From positions 10,683,591-10,747,590 of the forward strand of contig NC_092367.1 in NCBI RefSeq assembly GCF_030848805.1: a DNA stretch of 64,000 nucleotides, read 5' to 3'. Both the position numbers and the translations under genes were made by a program. The stretch comes from Temnothorax longispinosus. Lineage: Eukaryota > Arthropoda > Insecta > Hymenoptera > Formicidae. This document shows positions 21,211 to 32,794 of this stretch, in pieces; positions within the stretch are counted from its first letter, which is position 1, and each line of letters begins with the position of its first letter. Under the pieces are notes generated by a model. It saw nothing but the letters and a program-made list of their open reading frames with translations. It was not told the DNA's origin and ran no database searches.

Positions 21211-22397
21211 TTGTTAGCGACAAAATCTCTGCACGGCCTTAGGCCCTTGCGTTCACGCGCTCCGAGCGGGACGCGCTATCATGTCGTGCCAGCTCACGGA
21301 ATATTATTTCTCGTTACTCCGATTATGTTTTGCCGATGTCGCCGGCTCTATTAATTTGAAACCTTCGGGAAGTTAGTTTTTTTTTCATATTATTTGTTCG
21401 TGAATTTAGTTTCTGTTAGTATTATCCTGCGTAATACCGGCGCCTTCCGCGCGCTTATTAAATCTGCGTAATTTTCCGTGTTTTCCTGGCGTCCGCGTAT
21501 GCTTTCCGTGTTATTCAAAGATTGACGCCCATGTTATCAACGATCTACTCGCGTTATTAATGGAAGCCAAATTGGCCTTTATTATTTTCTCTAAACCGAT
21601 TATACAATAAATGTTACTCTTTATTTGTTAGCCGATTGAAGTTATGATTTATGTGTCACCCCGCCGGATATCGCGCAGCCCTTAATTAATCCCGCCCTGC
21701 TTTTAGGTCGAGCTAGCAATTCCCTTGTACACCGACTTCGTTCGTTTTGCGTCTCTCTTTTGGTTCTTAGCGATTTCGCGGACGCGAATTCACGCGTCTG
21801 GCGCCCAACCTTAAGCTCGTTTCGCGGAGTGTCGGAGGTGCGGGAGAATCACCGGAGAAGCCTATCACCTTTCTCTCCTTTTCCCCTTTTGATCCGGCAC
21901 ACGCCCCGGACCGCTCCGGGAGTGAAAAAGTCGTGACAAGGTATACTAGGCGGGTGATCTGCGAGCGAAATCGATTCCGCGGCGCAGCGGCGGTCTTTTA
22001 TCACCTCCGAGGCGAAGCTCCCTCCAGGCAGATTACCAATAATTTCGGGAGGGTGATTGGCCATCGGTGGCCTACGTCATCGTGCTGACGTCACCGTTTT
22101 CACTTGACGACCCGAAGTGATCGTTACTTGTTTTCGCTCGCTATATTTATAACATGGATCTTTCCTTTGTGTGAGAACGGTTGCTTGACTTTGTTTGTGC
22201 GATCGGTCAGCCGTGGCTGTGTTATTGCTAACAATTAGCGAACTTCCTGGAATGTAACAAAAGATCCATGCTATAACGTGACGATGGTTACTCTTTTGAA
22301 GCGAAATTATTTAGGCGACTATTTTATTCAAAGCGTGCTTGCGCGGACATGCAACCGAAAGCGGTTTTCGTGATGCGAATTATCACGATCTCAAACA

Positions 22398-23716
22398 AAG
22401 GGCAATTCTCTTTATGAACTCGTTCGTTCAGAGGTCGTAAATCAATGCAAAGTCTTATCGAACCGTCTTTTTTTTTAACAGGAACGATGCGTGCACAATA
22501 AGGAGATTCACTTTCTTTAATAATTTTTCTTTCAAGAAGATCATCTATAATTTCGCGAATTTGAATGCGTTCATGTTATGCAAATCGTCTGGGTGAATAC
22601 GATACGAAATAGATTCATCCTTTTAGTCTAACTTCACCAGAATAATCATCCTCAACGAGAGGGATATGCGCTTTACTAATTTCCTCCATAAGAGATATTA
22701 ACTGTTTCTTAATGTTATCACCAAAATCTATTTCAATATTGCTGAATTCGGAATCTGGTTTATCCAGAGATTCTTCCGCAACTTCTATGGAAACTATTTC
22801 TGAAAAGGAGACGTAACATTTTATCTGCTTTTTGAGACGATGGTTTTATTAAAACTGCGATCTCGTGTTTCTCGAGAAAATTACAACCGATTATCATGTC
22901 TACCGACGCTAATTTATCATTTAACACGTGTAACTTAATAGAATTAGAAGTATCTGGTAAGGCTTCCAGTGAAATTGTAGAATTCACAACGCCTTCAATA
23001 TTAATCGGTTTATCGTTAACCGCTTTATATTCCAAGTTAACCGCATTGGAAATTAAACAATCAGAAAGGAATTTGTTGTACGTTAACTTATTAACGAGAG
23101 AAATTAGACTGTCCGTGTCCAAAAGCGCATAAAGTTCGCACGGCAAATTATTAAGCTTGGTTACCTTAATAACGTTACTGTTCGTGACAATTTTCTTATT
23201 TTCACCTCGGTCAACAAATGCGATACAATCAGTCGAATTAGGGCTGGTCTCTGCAGGTGCAGATTCTACAACCGATGAAACGGGAGCGGCTGTAACTGGT
23301 GGCGAGGTTTTCGGGGATTGCTCCTTCCTCTTAAATTTGTTGCATTCTTTTCTGGTGTGACCTTTGAAACGGCAATAGGAACAGAAGATTTCCTTGGAAC
23401 TTTCCTTGGTCTTCACGTGAAGATCCTTTTTCTCTGGAGAGTTAGTGTCTTCCGACTTATGTTTTCGCTTTTCAAATTTAGGCTTGAAAGTCGGTGACTT
23501 CTTGTGAGTATTACGGCACGTTGTCGTAATGCGATGCATCTGCTCAAGAAAATCGTCGAGCGAATCCGTTCGAATGGCTGCTGCTGTATGTTTAGCGGAT
23601 GTGTCCATAATACCTGCTATAAGGCAATGAATGACGTTGTCATCAGTTAAGTCCAAACACTGTAGAATAGCTATTTTTTCCATGGCGTATTGTGCACTTG
23701 TGCAGTTGGACACCAA
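22398..23716 (-). pseudogene. Ty3/gypsy element 2: gag end, protease, RT start
   Basis: The frame 23716-22760 is open for 318 residues. It includes a gag C-terminal helix (CLDLTDDNVIHCLIAGIMD), a zinc knuckle CSYCRFKGHTRKEC, and a retropepsin-like part with LYALLDTDSLISLV, where the usual D-T/S-G triad reads D-T-D, and IIGCNFLEKH. Downstream (22700-22400) the RT start reads REIIDDLLERKIIKESES, KKKDGSIRLCIDLRPLNERV after frameshifts. It breaks at 22398 and continues at 18342. The protease active site change and frameshifts indicate a dead copy. Confidence 0.85.
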
Positions 23717-23880
23717 AATGCGCTATCTGTGCAGATGGACACGAAGATGCGCGACTTGTGCAGTTGGACACGAAAATGCGCAACTTGTGCAGTTGGACAC
23801 CGAAATGTGCGACCTGAGCAGTTGGACACCAAAATGCGCAACCTGTGCAGTTGTCGATCATTGGTACATGTGTACTAGGT
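23690..23880. repeat. GTTGGACAC minisatellite, left arm
   Basis: Five to six units of about 36 bases with TGTGCAGTTGGACACCAAAA and GCGCAAC or GCGACTTG. It starts inside the gag-like frame of gypsy element 2. The same unit appears inverted at 24285-24425. Confidence 0.8.
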
Positions 23881-23929
23881 GGCGCTGCATGGTCGGTGTA
23901 AGTGAGCCTAGGAGTGTTGGCAGGGAAGC

Positions 23930-24265
23930 TTTGCCCCCCCCTCCGCACTCCCCCATACACATCGTGGTGTGGGTTGGGTTGAAGCGTGGGCAGGGGGGCT
24001 TTGCCCCCCCATGTTCACGCCTTCGGCGTGTTCGGGTAGAAAATGTACCTCTTTTTAAGCGTGAGCGGGGGGAATACGCCACCCCTGCATCCCCCCATAC
24101 ACATTGTGGTGTAGGTTAGGTTAGGTTGAAGCGTGGGCAAGGGGGGTTCGCCCCCCCGCACTCCCTTCATGGACACGCCTTCGGCGTGCCCGGGTGGGAA
24201 ATGTACCTCTTTTTAAGCGTGGGCGGGGGGGAGGGTGCGAAGCGTGGGCAAGGGGGGCTGCACCC
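23930..24265. repeat. GC-rich direct repeats with TTAGG units
   Basis: Two to three copies of a unit of about 150-170 bases containing GAAGCGTGGGCA, a G-run, GCCCCCCC, ACGCCTTCGGCGTG and AAATGTACCTCTTTTTAAGC. Near 24111-24127 there is TAGGTTAGGTTAGGTT, three units of the insect telomere motif. The block lies between the two inverted minisatellite arms. Confidence 0.8.
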
Positions 24266-24765
24266 CCTCCATGCACGCGCATTTCAGTGTCCAACTGCAC
24301 AAGTCGTGCATTTTCGTGTCCATCTGCACAGGCCACGCATTTTGGTGTCCAACTGCACAAGTCGCGCATTTTCATGTCCATCTGCACAGGTCGCGCATTT
24401 TGGTGTTTAACTGCACAGGCCGTATTTTTTACGATGTCCAGATGATCCGTGTTTAAATGCACCGTGTCCAAATGAACGGTGTCCAAATGCACTGTGTCCA
24501 AATGAACGGTGTCCAACTGCACCGAGTCCAACTGAACGGTGTCCAAATGCACCGTGTCCAAATGAACGGTGTCCAAATGAACCGTGTCCAAATGAACGGT
24601 GTCCAAATGTACCGTGTCCAAGTGCACCTCTCCCTCTTCTATTTGGTAGGTGGCTGATGTCTCTGAACGAGCTCTTCTTTCCGCCATGTCTATGAGCTGA
24701 TCCATGCACCGATCGTGTTCGTCGAACACACTTTGAACCCCTTGACGGCGTAGCTCTTCTTATGC
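24121..24765 (-). CDS. ORF ending in HLDTV pentapeptide repeats
   Basis: The frame reads EELRRQGVQSVFDEHDRCM, continues to a short Glu-rich part and then 13 copies of HLDTV or QLDTV encoded by the 15-bp repeat, then a Cys/Trp repeat from the inverted array. The start looks protein-like and could be the N-terminus of an LTR-element gag, but I cannot place it. The open frame through the repeats follows from the 15-bp period. Whether anything is translated is unknown. Confidence 0.3.
24285..24425. repeat. GTTGGACAC minisatellite, inverted right arm
   Basis: Four units reading GTGTCCAACTGCACAAG or GTGTCCATCTGCACAGG with GCGCATTTT between, the reverse complement of the array at 23690-23880. Confidence 0.8.
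24440..24632. repeat. 15-bp minisatellite GTGTCCAAATGCACC
   Basis: About 13 units of GTGTCCAAATGNACN. Units alternate GCACCGT and GAACGGT, giving a 30-bp higher-order period. On the minus strand they encode a five-residue repeat HLDTV. Confidence 0.9.
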
Positions 24766-25950
24766 CGTAATCGTGATGTTAAAATGTTCCCCGCACAGCA
24801 CTCGGGAACGGCGAGAATTCCGCACAGCGTTAGCAACGGCGAGAATTCCGCACAGCACACGGCAACGGCGGTAGAATGCTCGAACCGATTATGCGTTGTA
24901 GCGTAATGTCTGCGGTACCGCGCACGCACGTTAACAAACCGGTAACCGGGTGACGATCGTAGGATAATTCTCACGGATTCAGGAACTAGGAACCCGCTCG
25001 TGATCCCACGATAAGGAAACCGAAACGCGAACCTGCGTAGAAAATTCTCGAGACGGGTTCACTTCCACTGTAAAGTAGCCCGTCGCGTACTCGAGACGAA
25101 TCCGAACCGCATTCGAGTCGTATCCTACTTCTGAGCTGTAAGGTAACGCCCAGTCCGTAGCTCAGGTTATACCGACGGCAGGGACAAGGGTGGCAATTCA
25201 GGATGGATATTGAGGGTGAAGAAAGGGTAAAACTCGATGAAACGCGTAACGGATCATTATTCTTAATATACACGCGAAGTACGTCCGCGTGGCTCGGTCG
25301 CCAGACAACGACTCTCTCGAGTCCCGGTTTGAACAGGGTGTGTCTACCGCGCGCGCCTCTTACAACCAATCACGGCGCGCTTACTACAGCCAATCATCGC
25401 GCGCTATTACAATCAATCACCGTTCGTGGGGTCGCTAGGCGCGAAGTGTATATGCACGAGCGCCTCGGTGGCGTTGCGCATGCACGCATAGGTGAACGCG
25501 GGAAATTCAAACACGGCCTATGTCCTTAGTCGACGTTTACAATACAACAGATTGTAAAATAAAATGTAAATACAACTGTATATATTATTCCATCAACAGA
25601 CTTCAGGAAGTTGCTATAACTAAAATTCTTTTAGTTGAATCTATTTCGCAAACGGTGTCTAATTATCTAAATAATGAGTTCAGTGTACTTATTATCAGTT
25701 TAATTTGACCCTCCAAGTAGTAAAATTACTAGAATTCTGGTAGTTTAAAGAACACATTATACATTGTACAAATAACTATTGTGTTCTGTTAACCTTTTAC
25801 TGTTGACTAGATTTTACAGTACAAATAACTACGTCACATTGTTGAACTAATTCGACTTTTAATCAATTTTACTCGATACCAGTTTGTGCAACTAAATTCT
25901 CGCAACCCTAACACTTAATTCTCGTTACTCAATTTTTTTTCAGTGTAGTG
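24766..25950. other. Stretch without a recognised gene
   Basis: A moderately GC-rich part (to about 25530) with three close copies of CAATCA followed by GCGCGC (25363-25430), then AT-rich sequence. No coding region is supported. Confidence 0.4.
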
Positions 25951-26202
25951 AAACTGGGTATCATTTTGCATATATAAACTGCAGTATTTTTGTTTAAGCA
26001 AATATTGTTGTCGGGTGACAGCTGTATATGCCCAAATTTTTAATTTTTTTTGCTTTAATTTATTTGAAATCGTGTGTCGGGCACTAAATTTTTGTGCGTA
26101 TTTTAATTCTGTAAAAGAGTTTTGCAATTCCGTAAAGCCAATTCAAAAATTTCTTCTAATAAAGAAATGTCGGTAATTGCTGCCACTATAGGATCTCCTT
26201 AA
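25945..26202 (+). mobile_element. Partial copy of the TTAA-ended MITE
   Basis: It shares ATAAACTGCAGTATTTTTGT, TGACAGCTGTAT, GTGCGTATTTTAATTCTG and the end CCACTATAGGATCTCCTTAA with the complete element at 39388-39917, in the same orientation. Its left half is not recognisable. Confidence 0.8.
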
Positions 26203-27211
26203 GAAAAAAAATTTACCTTGAAATCGATGGCACCTCTACCTAGACAAGACATATATCTATAATAATATATCCTCCGCAAAATAGAGTAAGTTCTATTTCG
26301 AACATTTTTTCAAACAACAAATAGTTCGGGAGATAATTGTGTAGAAAAATTAAAATAAAACACCCTGAGTTGCGTTTATCATTTATAATCGTCAAGTTAT
26401 AATAAAAATTACATTTATATATTATTTTCATTACGCTTTTAAATGAATAATGTCATTTTGCGGCACCTTAGCTTACAGTAAATTTGCTCGAATTTATTTA
26501 TTCATTAAAAACCAAACAACAGTAGTTTTTAAGCTTTGATTCGCGTAGAGTATTAATGTAAATATCATTACAAATGTAATAATACAGTTTTATATCAGAA
26601 CTGCTCATTTTGACTCGCTTATCGGTAACTTTTCGAATTATGATTTATTGCCCTTAAAAATACGTCTAAGGACATACAAAAGATACTTATTTTTACGAAT
26701 TATTTTATGAAAACTATTAATGTTATTATTAGTTTTTTAATAAAAATTATTAATGCTATTTCAACAGGGTTTTCACTAGGTTTTTATACATACTTTGGTA
26801 AATGTTAGGGGAGAGCGGGGCTAGTTGGTACGCTTTTTTAATGATTTTTTTTACATGTAACTAATAAACGAAATACAAGCTACAAAAGAATTTTTTAACT
26901 GAATAGTACAATTAATTTTGTTGCATTAATGAAAACTATAAGGCGACTACATTTGTAACAACTAGCCCCATATATGGGGTAAATTGTTACAGTACTGGAT
27001 TAAGTTGTAAAAGATCTAGTTTTCAAAGTATAATTTAATAAGTTAAAGTTCAAATTAAATAACAACGTTTAAACAATAGTCTGGTATTACATAGTAGAGC
27101 ATAATGATTACGACGGTGTTTAATAATTTTGACTAAAACTATAAATAACAGTAATACAAATACAGGGTTTTTTATATTATTCATTATATATTTGAGTGTG
27201 TATATATATAA
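26203..27211. other. AT-rich stretch, nothing recognised
   Basis: AT-rich DNA with no gene and no clear repeat structure. Confidence 0.4.
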
Positions 27212-27398
27212 GGTAAACATTAACAAAAGGGAACCCAGCTCCTATAACCCTGACCTTGACATATATTATAGAGGTTAACCTCCTGAGTAACCTTCAGAAG
27301 GTTTTAGCTGTCATCGTTTTTTATTAAAAAGTTATTAACAAATATAACTGAAAAATATAACAGTTTATTTCAGTACTAAGGGAAGTAATTTGCTGATA
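27212..27398 (+). mobile_element. Partial copy of the GGTAAACAT TIR element
   Basis: It begins GGTAAACATTA and shows, in the same order, GGGAACCC, TGACCTTGACATAT, CTCCTGAGTAACCTTCAGAA and AAAAAGTTATTAAC, matching the left end of the element at 19395. It is cut off by the CCCGGG element to its right. Confidence 0.75.
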
Positions 27399-27703
27399 TC
27401 CCGGGAAAATAGGATTGGATCTGACCATATAAAATTATAACTCGGCACATCAAATTATATCTGGTCTCATATGCTTAGATTTGTGTGTGTGTTAGTCTGC
27501 GTAGATCTGGTCATATATGTTCATATATAATCATATATGGGGTGTAATCAGTCTTCGACAGCTCAGATCGGACCAATCTGTGATTGAATTTCATCGAAAC
27601 AGTCCCTGACTGTCTGTTTAGATATAACCATACTCGAATGCGATCCAAAATACATTATATCTGACCATATTTGTCTAGATATAATTATATATGAATAATA
27701 TTA

Positions 27704-27707
<4 letters not shown>

Positions 27708-27758
<51 letters not shown>
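27708..27758. repeat. TA microsatellite next to the LINE 3' end
   Basis: About 25 TA units. A further TA tract lies at 32763-32792 and 32820-32838 on the other side of the LINE. Confidence 0.95.
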
Positions 27759-27763
<5 letters not shown>

Positions 27764-27764
27764 A

Positions 27765-30700
27765 TATTTATTTCTGCCTTTCGGCTTGAAATGGTTACAC
27801 ATAACATATATCATACATATAGACATTATACATTTTCATTTATATTGTATACATACAAATCAAATCAAACAAACAGAGTAGAATATTATAGCTTTAACAG
27901 TTCTCTGTCTCTGTATTTCGTTTTTCTCTTCTCTCCTCCAACTTCACCATCTATCTCTCTCCCTCTCCGTTGCCATTCAAAATTTTTCTTACTCTCTTCT
28001 TTATTCCTCCTCCCATGTCATCGCTTCCCTCCCTCGCGCATCTCTCCAGTGTATGTTCCCAAGTTTCTTCCTCTGCTTCGCATACTCTGCAACTTCTTTT
28101 CTCCTCTGATTCCCAGTACCTTCCACCACGCATCTCGTTTCCTAGTCTGAATCTTGCTATCCTTGTTACCGATTTTTCTTTTCCTTTTCTTTCCAGATAC
28201 TCAGGTCTTCCGATTTCTACTATCTCTTTGTACCATCTATTAATATTTTGATTCTCTTATCTTTTCGTCTATCTCCTGTATTTGTATGTCTCTATCTCTA
28301 CACTCTACCTCTTCTATGCTACTCCACCCTTCTTCTCTTTTCCTTTCTATCTCTTCCGCTGCATATCCTCTACACTCGTAAAACTTTCTACGTTCTATTT
28401 CCCATTTTGACTTCTCTTTCCTTACGTCCTTCTTTATTTCCTTCCAGCACGCTCTTGCTATTTCGTTTCCCCCTTCGTTCTCTAATTTCTCTTCGTATCT
28501 CATTGCTCTTTTAGCCGCTTTTGTTCTCATCTTAATTCTTTTAGTCTCTTCTCTTATCATATAACCCGGCGTGCACCAGTCTAATGCTAACGTCCATCTT
28601 ATAAACCTCTCTTGTATCCTCTCTATATTCTTTCTTTCCTTCCATCCCCATACTTCTGCTCCATACATCGCCACACTTGCCACTAGCGAGTCAAAGAGTT
28701 TCATTCTTCTTTTCCAGTCTCCTCCAAAAATTCTTTTTCCTATACCCCATACTTGCCTCATTGCAACTGTGGCTTTTCTTACTCTCTTTTTTATGTGTGA
28801 TTCTTGTCCTCCGTTTCTTTGAAATATGTATCCTAGGTAGCAAAATTCTTTTACCTCTTCTATTTGTTCTCCTTTCCACTTCCATTCAACTTCTTTGGCT
28901 CTACCTCCTTGGCTGGCCTCCTCCTTTTCTAAATCTCATGACTTTTGTTTTCCCAACATTCACTGTTAGTTTTCTTTTGTCGAAGTATTTTTCTAACCTC
29001 CTTATCATTTGTTTCATTTCCTCTTCTCTCTCTGCAATTGCCACTATGTCATCCGCGTATGCAAGCGTCCATATTTTTGTATCTCCTATAACTACCCCTC
29101 CCTCCTGCCCTTTTCTCATTACCTCCTCCAAGTCCGTCAGCAGCAATATAAATAGTAGCGCACTCAGAGGGCATCCCTGCCTTACTCCGTTTACTGTCCA
29201 AAAGCACGGTCCTTTTTCTCCATTACATATAATCACGCTTTTTGTTTCTTTATACAGCTCTTTGATTCTAGCTCTCAGTCTTTTGCTTATTCCATTCTTC
29301 TCCATTACCTTCCATAATATTTCCCTATCAACTGAGTCAAATGCTGCCTTCAGATCTATAAATGTTGCCACTAACTTCCCTCTTTCTTTGCTAATCGCTC
29401 TTCCTATTACATAGTTTAATGTGTATATATTTTCTATCGTTTCTTTTCCTTTCCTGAATCCTATTTGCGTCTCCGGTATTAGCTTCTTCTCTTCTATCTC
29501 CTTCTCTAGTCGTTTTGCTAAAATAGCTGCGTATATTTTGTAGCTCGTGTTCATCAGTGTTACACCTCTGTAGTCTCCTGCTTCTTTTCCTTCCCCTTTC
29601 TTTACTATGGGTACAATTATTCCTTCATTCCAGTCTTCTATCATTTCCCCTTTTCTCCATGCTATGTCACATATCTTCCATATTGCTTCCTTTAATCTGC
29701 TTCCTCCGTTTTTCCATACCTCGTTTGGTATTCCATCCGCTCCTGCTGTTTTTTTATTTTTCATCTCCTTTATTACTTCTTCCACTTCCTCTCTTCTTAT
29801 TCTTTCCTGATCTTTACAGCTATCTCCTGTTTCTTGATTTTCCTTTGGCGTCTCCTGCTTCGTTCCTACACCTCCTAGTAACTTCTTAAAATGCTCGTTC
29901 TATTGTTCCTCGCTTATTTCTTCATTCACTTCCTTTCTATGTTTCCTTTCTCTATTTATGAATCTCCATACCTCTTTTTCATTTTTTGCGTTCCTTGCTT
30001 CTTTTATAATTCGTTCTTTTTCCTTCTCTTTTTTTTCTTTTATCATTTCCCTGTATTCTTTTCTCTTCTTTATATATTCTGCTTTTTTTTCTTCCCCTTT
30101 TTTCCACTTTCTTAGCCTCTCTTTTGCTTCTCTTCTTAGTTCCGCACACTGTCCGTCCCACCATTTATTCTTTCTCTTCGCTTTATTGTCTATTCTAATT
30201 TCTTTCCAGCTTACCGCCCGCGTTACTGCATTTTTTATTTCTTCCATAAGCTCCTCCGGGTTCACTCTATCTATGGTTTTTTCTTCGATCTTCTCTCTAT
30301 ATCTTTCTACGGCTTCTTTAGACCAGTTTATTACTTTTTTAACTTTCTTCTCCTCCCTTTTTCTTTCTTCTATTTTCTCCGCTATTTCTAGTACTACATA
30401 TTGGTGGTCCGATTCTATCTGCTCTCCAATTCTTACCTCTTCTGTTCTTTCCCATAGCTCCTGATTTCCTATTATATAGTCTATTACTGTCTCTCCTCTC
30501 CCTCCGGTAAAGGTGAACTCTCCTTCTTTATCTCCCTTAGTTCCGTTTAGTATTCCTAGTCCTTCTTCTTCCAGAAATTCTATCAGCTTTTTTTCTTCTG
30601 CGTTTATTTCTTTGTCTTTTGATTTTCTTTCTTCTCCAAAGATGTCCATAATTCCTCCTTTTTCCCCTGTTCTTGCATTAAAGTCGCCTCCTATTATTAT

Positions 30701-31102
30701 TCGCTCTCCTATGCCTCCTTCGTTCGTATATTCTTTTATTACTCTTATTTTTTTGTCAATGTCATTATTTACGTATACACTAATAATCTTCCATTCTCCC
30801 TCTTTTGTTCTTACAATTCTTTCCACTACTCCTTCCTCTTCTCTCTCTATTCTTCCTTCTACTTCAAGCCCTTTTCTTAATCCGGTAATTATCCCTCCTC
30901 TTGCTCTTCCTCTTTTCTTTTTTCTTGTCGCTGGCTGGCATTTCCATACATATCTCTCTGGCATTATTTTTTTTACTTTGCTCCACTCTTTTTCTTCCAC
31001 CCATGTTTCTAGAAGTGTTATTATGTCCCACTCTTCCACTACCTTCCAAAACCCTTCATTTTTCCCTTTTAGTCCCGCTATGTTCCAGAAGCCTACTGTC
31101 AT
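27765..31102 (-). pseudogene. LINE copy 1, ORF2 (APE endonuclease and RT)
   Basis: ORF2 starts near 31102 with VGFWNIAGLKGK and has the endonuclease motifs IIIGGDFNAR and SDHQYVV. One in-frame TAG at about 29898 (EEQ-stop-NEHFKKLL) interrupts it. RT follows with KTAGADGIPNEVWK, FIDLKAAFDSVDR, GVRQGCPLS and the catalytic LAYADDIVAIA. A frameshift near 28905 leads to YLGYIFQRN and the thumb-like part to 28240. Another frameshift near 28243 leads to a C-terminal CRVCEAEEETWEHTLERC zinc-knuckle-like end at 27951. The element reads as an APE-type non-LTR retrotransposon of the I/Jockey group. Only about three lesions spoil a nearly complete ORF2, so it is fairly young. Confidence 0.9.
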
Positions 31103-31195
31103 TCCCCTTTGCCCTTCTGCTATCCGCTTCTTCTTTCCTTTCGTTCTTCTCCTCTTTCCTCCTCTTCTCCTTCGTACAGTCTCTTTCTCATTTTC

Positions 31196-32201
31196 TCATT
31201 TTCTTCCAGTCTCCATTCCTTCTTGTTCTCTTCGAAATCTTCTTCCATCTTCCAGTTTTTCTTCGCTTTCATTCCATTTCTTTTCGTGGCCGTCTATCCA
31301 TATTTTTTGGTATCCTAATGTTGCTCTTTTCCCTTTCTCCCTCTCCTCCTTCACTATACTCCATAATTGTCCTTGAATTTTTCTCTCCGTTACTGTCATG
31401 TCATTATCTATGTATATCTTTTTCTCTATCCCCATCTTCTTTCTGTTTATCATTACCTCTCTCTTGTCCTCCCACCTATTCATCCTTACTAGTGTCATTT
31501 TGTTCTCTCGTCTGCCGATTATTTGTACCTCGTCTACTTCTACCTCTTTTTTGGTGATTTCATTTAGCAACTTTCCAATCTTCTCTCTTCTCTTGCCTCC
31601 GTCTTCTATTTCCGCTCCTTTTATTATTATATTATTTCTTCTTTTTTTCCTTTCTTCTACTTCGTTTTTTCTTTCTATTTCCTTCATTTTCTTTAACAGC
31701 TCATTGTATTCCCTCTCTCCCTCTCTCCTTTTCTCCGCCTCCTCCATTCTCTCCTCCAGCTGTTTTACTCTTTTCTATACCAGTTTTCAGCTTTTCCCAT
31801 ATCATTTCGCTTTTTCTGTATTCTTCTCTCAGGTCTTGTATCTCTTTCATCAGTTCCTCCTTATCTTTCTTTCTTTCTTTCTCTTGATCCTCCAATTTTG
31901 TCAGTATTTCCTTCAGCATTTTTCCTGTCTCCATGCTTTCCTTTTCCTCTTCCTCTTTTTTTACTTTGTTTGGTGGTGATCTGCTTACTCTTCTCTCCTT
32001 ATCAAACTTGTATATAATTTCTTTCTCGGCCTTTTTTATTTCTTCACTCTCCTGCTCTCTTCTCCTTTTCTTTATGTTGTCTGCAATCGACCCTTGGCTT
32101 CCTGCTCTGTTTCTTGTTTCTGACAGTTCTGCTGTCCTCGCATATCTATTCTCTGTGTTCTTACCTCCTTTTAACGTTTCTTTATTTTCTTTCTGGTACA
32201 T
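31196..32201 (-). pseudogene. LINE copy 1, ORF1 (coiled-coil nucleic-acid binding)
   Basis: The first part (32201-31701) is highly charged with heptad-like helices (KEILTKLEDQEKERKKDKEE). A frameshift near 31775 connects to LEERMEEAEKRREG and then RRNNIIIKGAEI, which looks like the start of an RRM-like fold seen in LINE ORF1 proteins, and RMNRWEDKREVM. It sits about 90 bases upstream of ORF2 on the same strand. ORF1 proteins bind element RNA. The RRM assignment is inference from the NNIIIKG pattern. Confidence 0.7.
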
Positions 32202-32249
32202 TTTCTCACTATTTTTGCTCCCTTTTCTCTCCTCCTTCTTCTCCTCTAT

Positions 32250-32760
32250 CCGCTCCTTTTCCTGCCTTTCGGTGCTCCCCGTCTTCTTGCTTATTTCCTA
32301 TGTGCGAGAGGCGCGAAGACTTGGGACCGTGCAAGCATGCAAATCCGTGATCGTGATCACGAGCCACGAACGTGCACGCGTAATCGGGAGTTTGATACAC
32401 GAAAGCTACTTAAAGCTTATAACGTGGAACATCACCTACTGAACAGATCTACTGAAAATTCTATACGTTAAAGTGATGCGATGTTCAGTCGTGTCCCTAA
32501 ACACCCGATTTTTATTTCCTATGTCACTTCTGCATTCTACGGGCCTCTCCTAACCTCCAAATTGTCGCCGCAACAGGTATTCGAAAATCTTCCTCCTGCT
32601 TCCTCTGCTCTGCTTGCCTTCTTTTCTCTCTGCTCTATTGCACTTTGCGCATGCAACTGTCTGAAAACAAAGTCGCCCTAAGGCGATATCACGGCAGAAT
32701 ATTTCTAATGAAATTATGCAAATGACATGCGTGCTTCTCCTTATACTTACTCGGTCGGTA
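32250..32760 (-). other. Likely LINE 5' region
   Basis: No ORF. It lies between ORF1 and the right half of the interrupted MITE and is probably the 5' untranslated part of the LINE, though its end is not defined. Confidence 0.3.
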
Positions 32761-32761
32761 A

Positions 32762-32794
<33 letters not shown>

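Larger units (their letters stand above)
18343..22397. mobile_element. Unclassified 4.05-kb insertion inside gypsy element 2
   Basis: The gypsy reading is interrupted between 18342 and 22398, and RT resumes on the other side at the matching residue. The insert starts TGTTCGAGAGCACG and its other end, read in reverse, starts TGTTTGAGATCGTG. The flanking bases AAGG (18339-18342 and 22398-22401) look like a 4-bp target duplication. Much of the inside is GC-rich with no recognisable ORF. It carries a separate TIR element at 19395-20368 and a 23-bp tandem repeat near 21106-21210. No second LTR copy is seen. It may be a large non-autonomous LTR-like element or an unknown type. Confidence 0.55.

Noticed and set aside
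21799..21809. TGGCGCCCAAC, similar to an LTR-element primer binding site
   Set aside because: No TG...CA LTR ends directly before it and no gag follows, so it is not called.
23690..24632. CRISPR-like spaced repeats
   Set aside because: Units are head-to-tail minisatellites with no unique spacers of fixed length, in a eukaryotic setting.
27791..32442. Long Ser/Phe/Leu-rich plus-strand ORFs
   Set aside because: They are the antisense of the purine-rich LINE coding strand; the minus frames carry the endonuclease and RT motifs.
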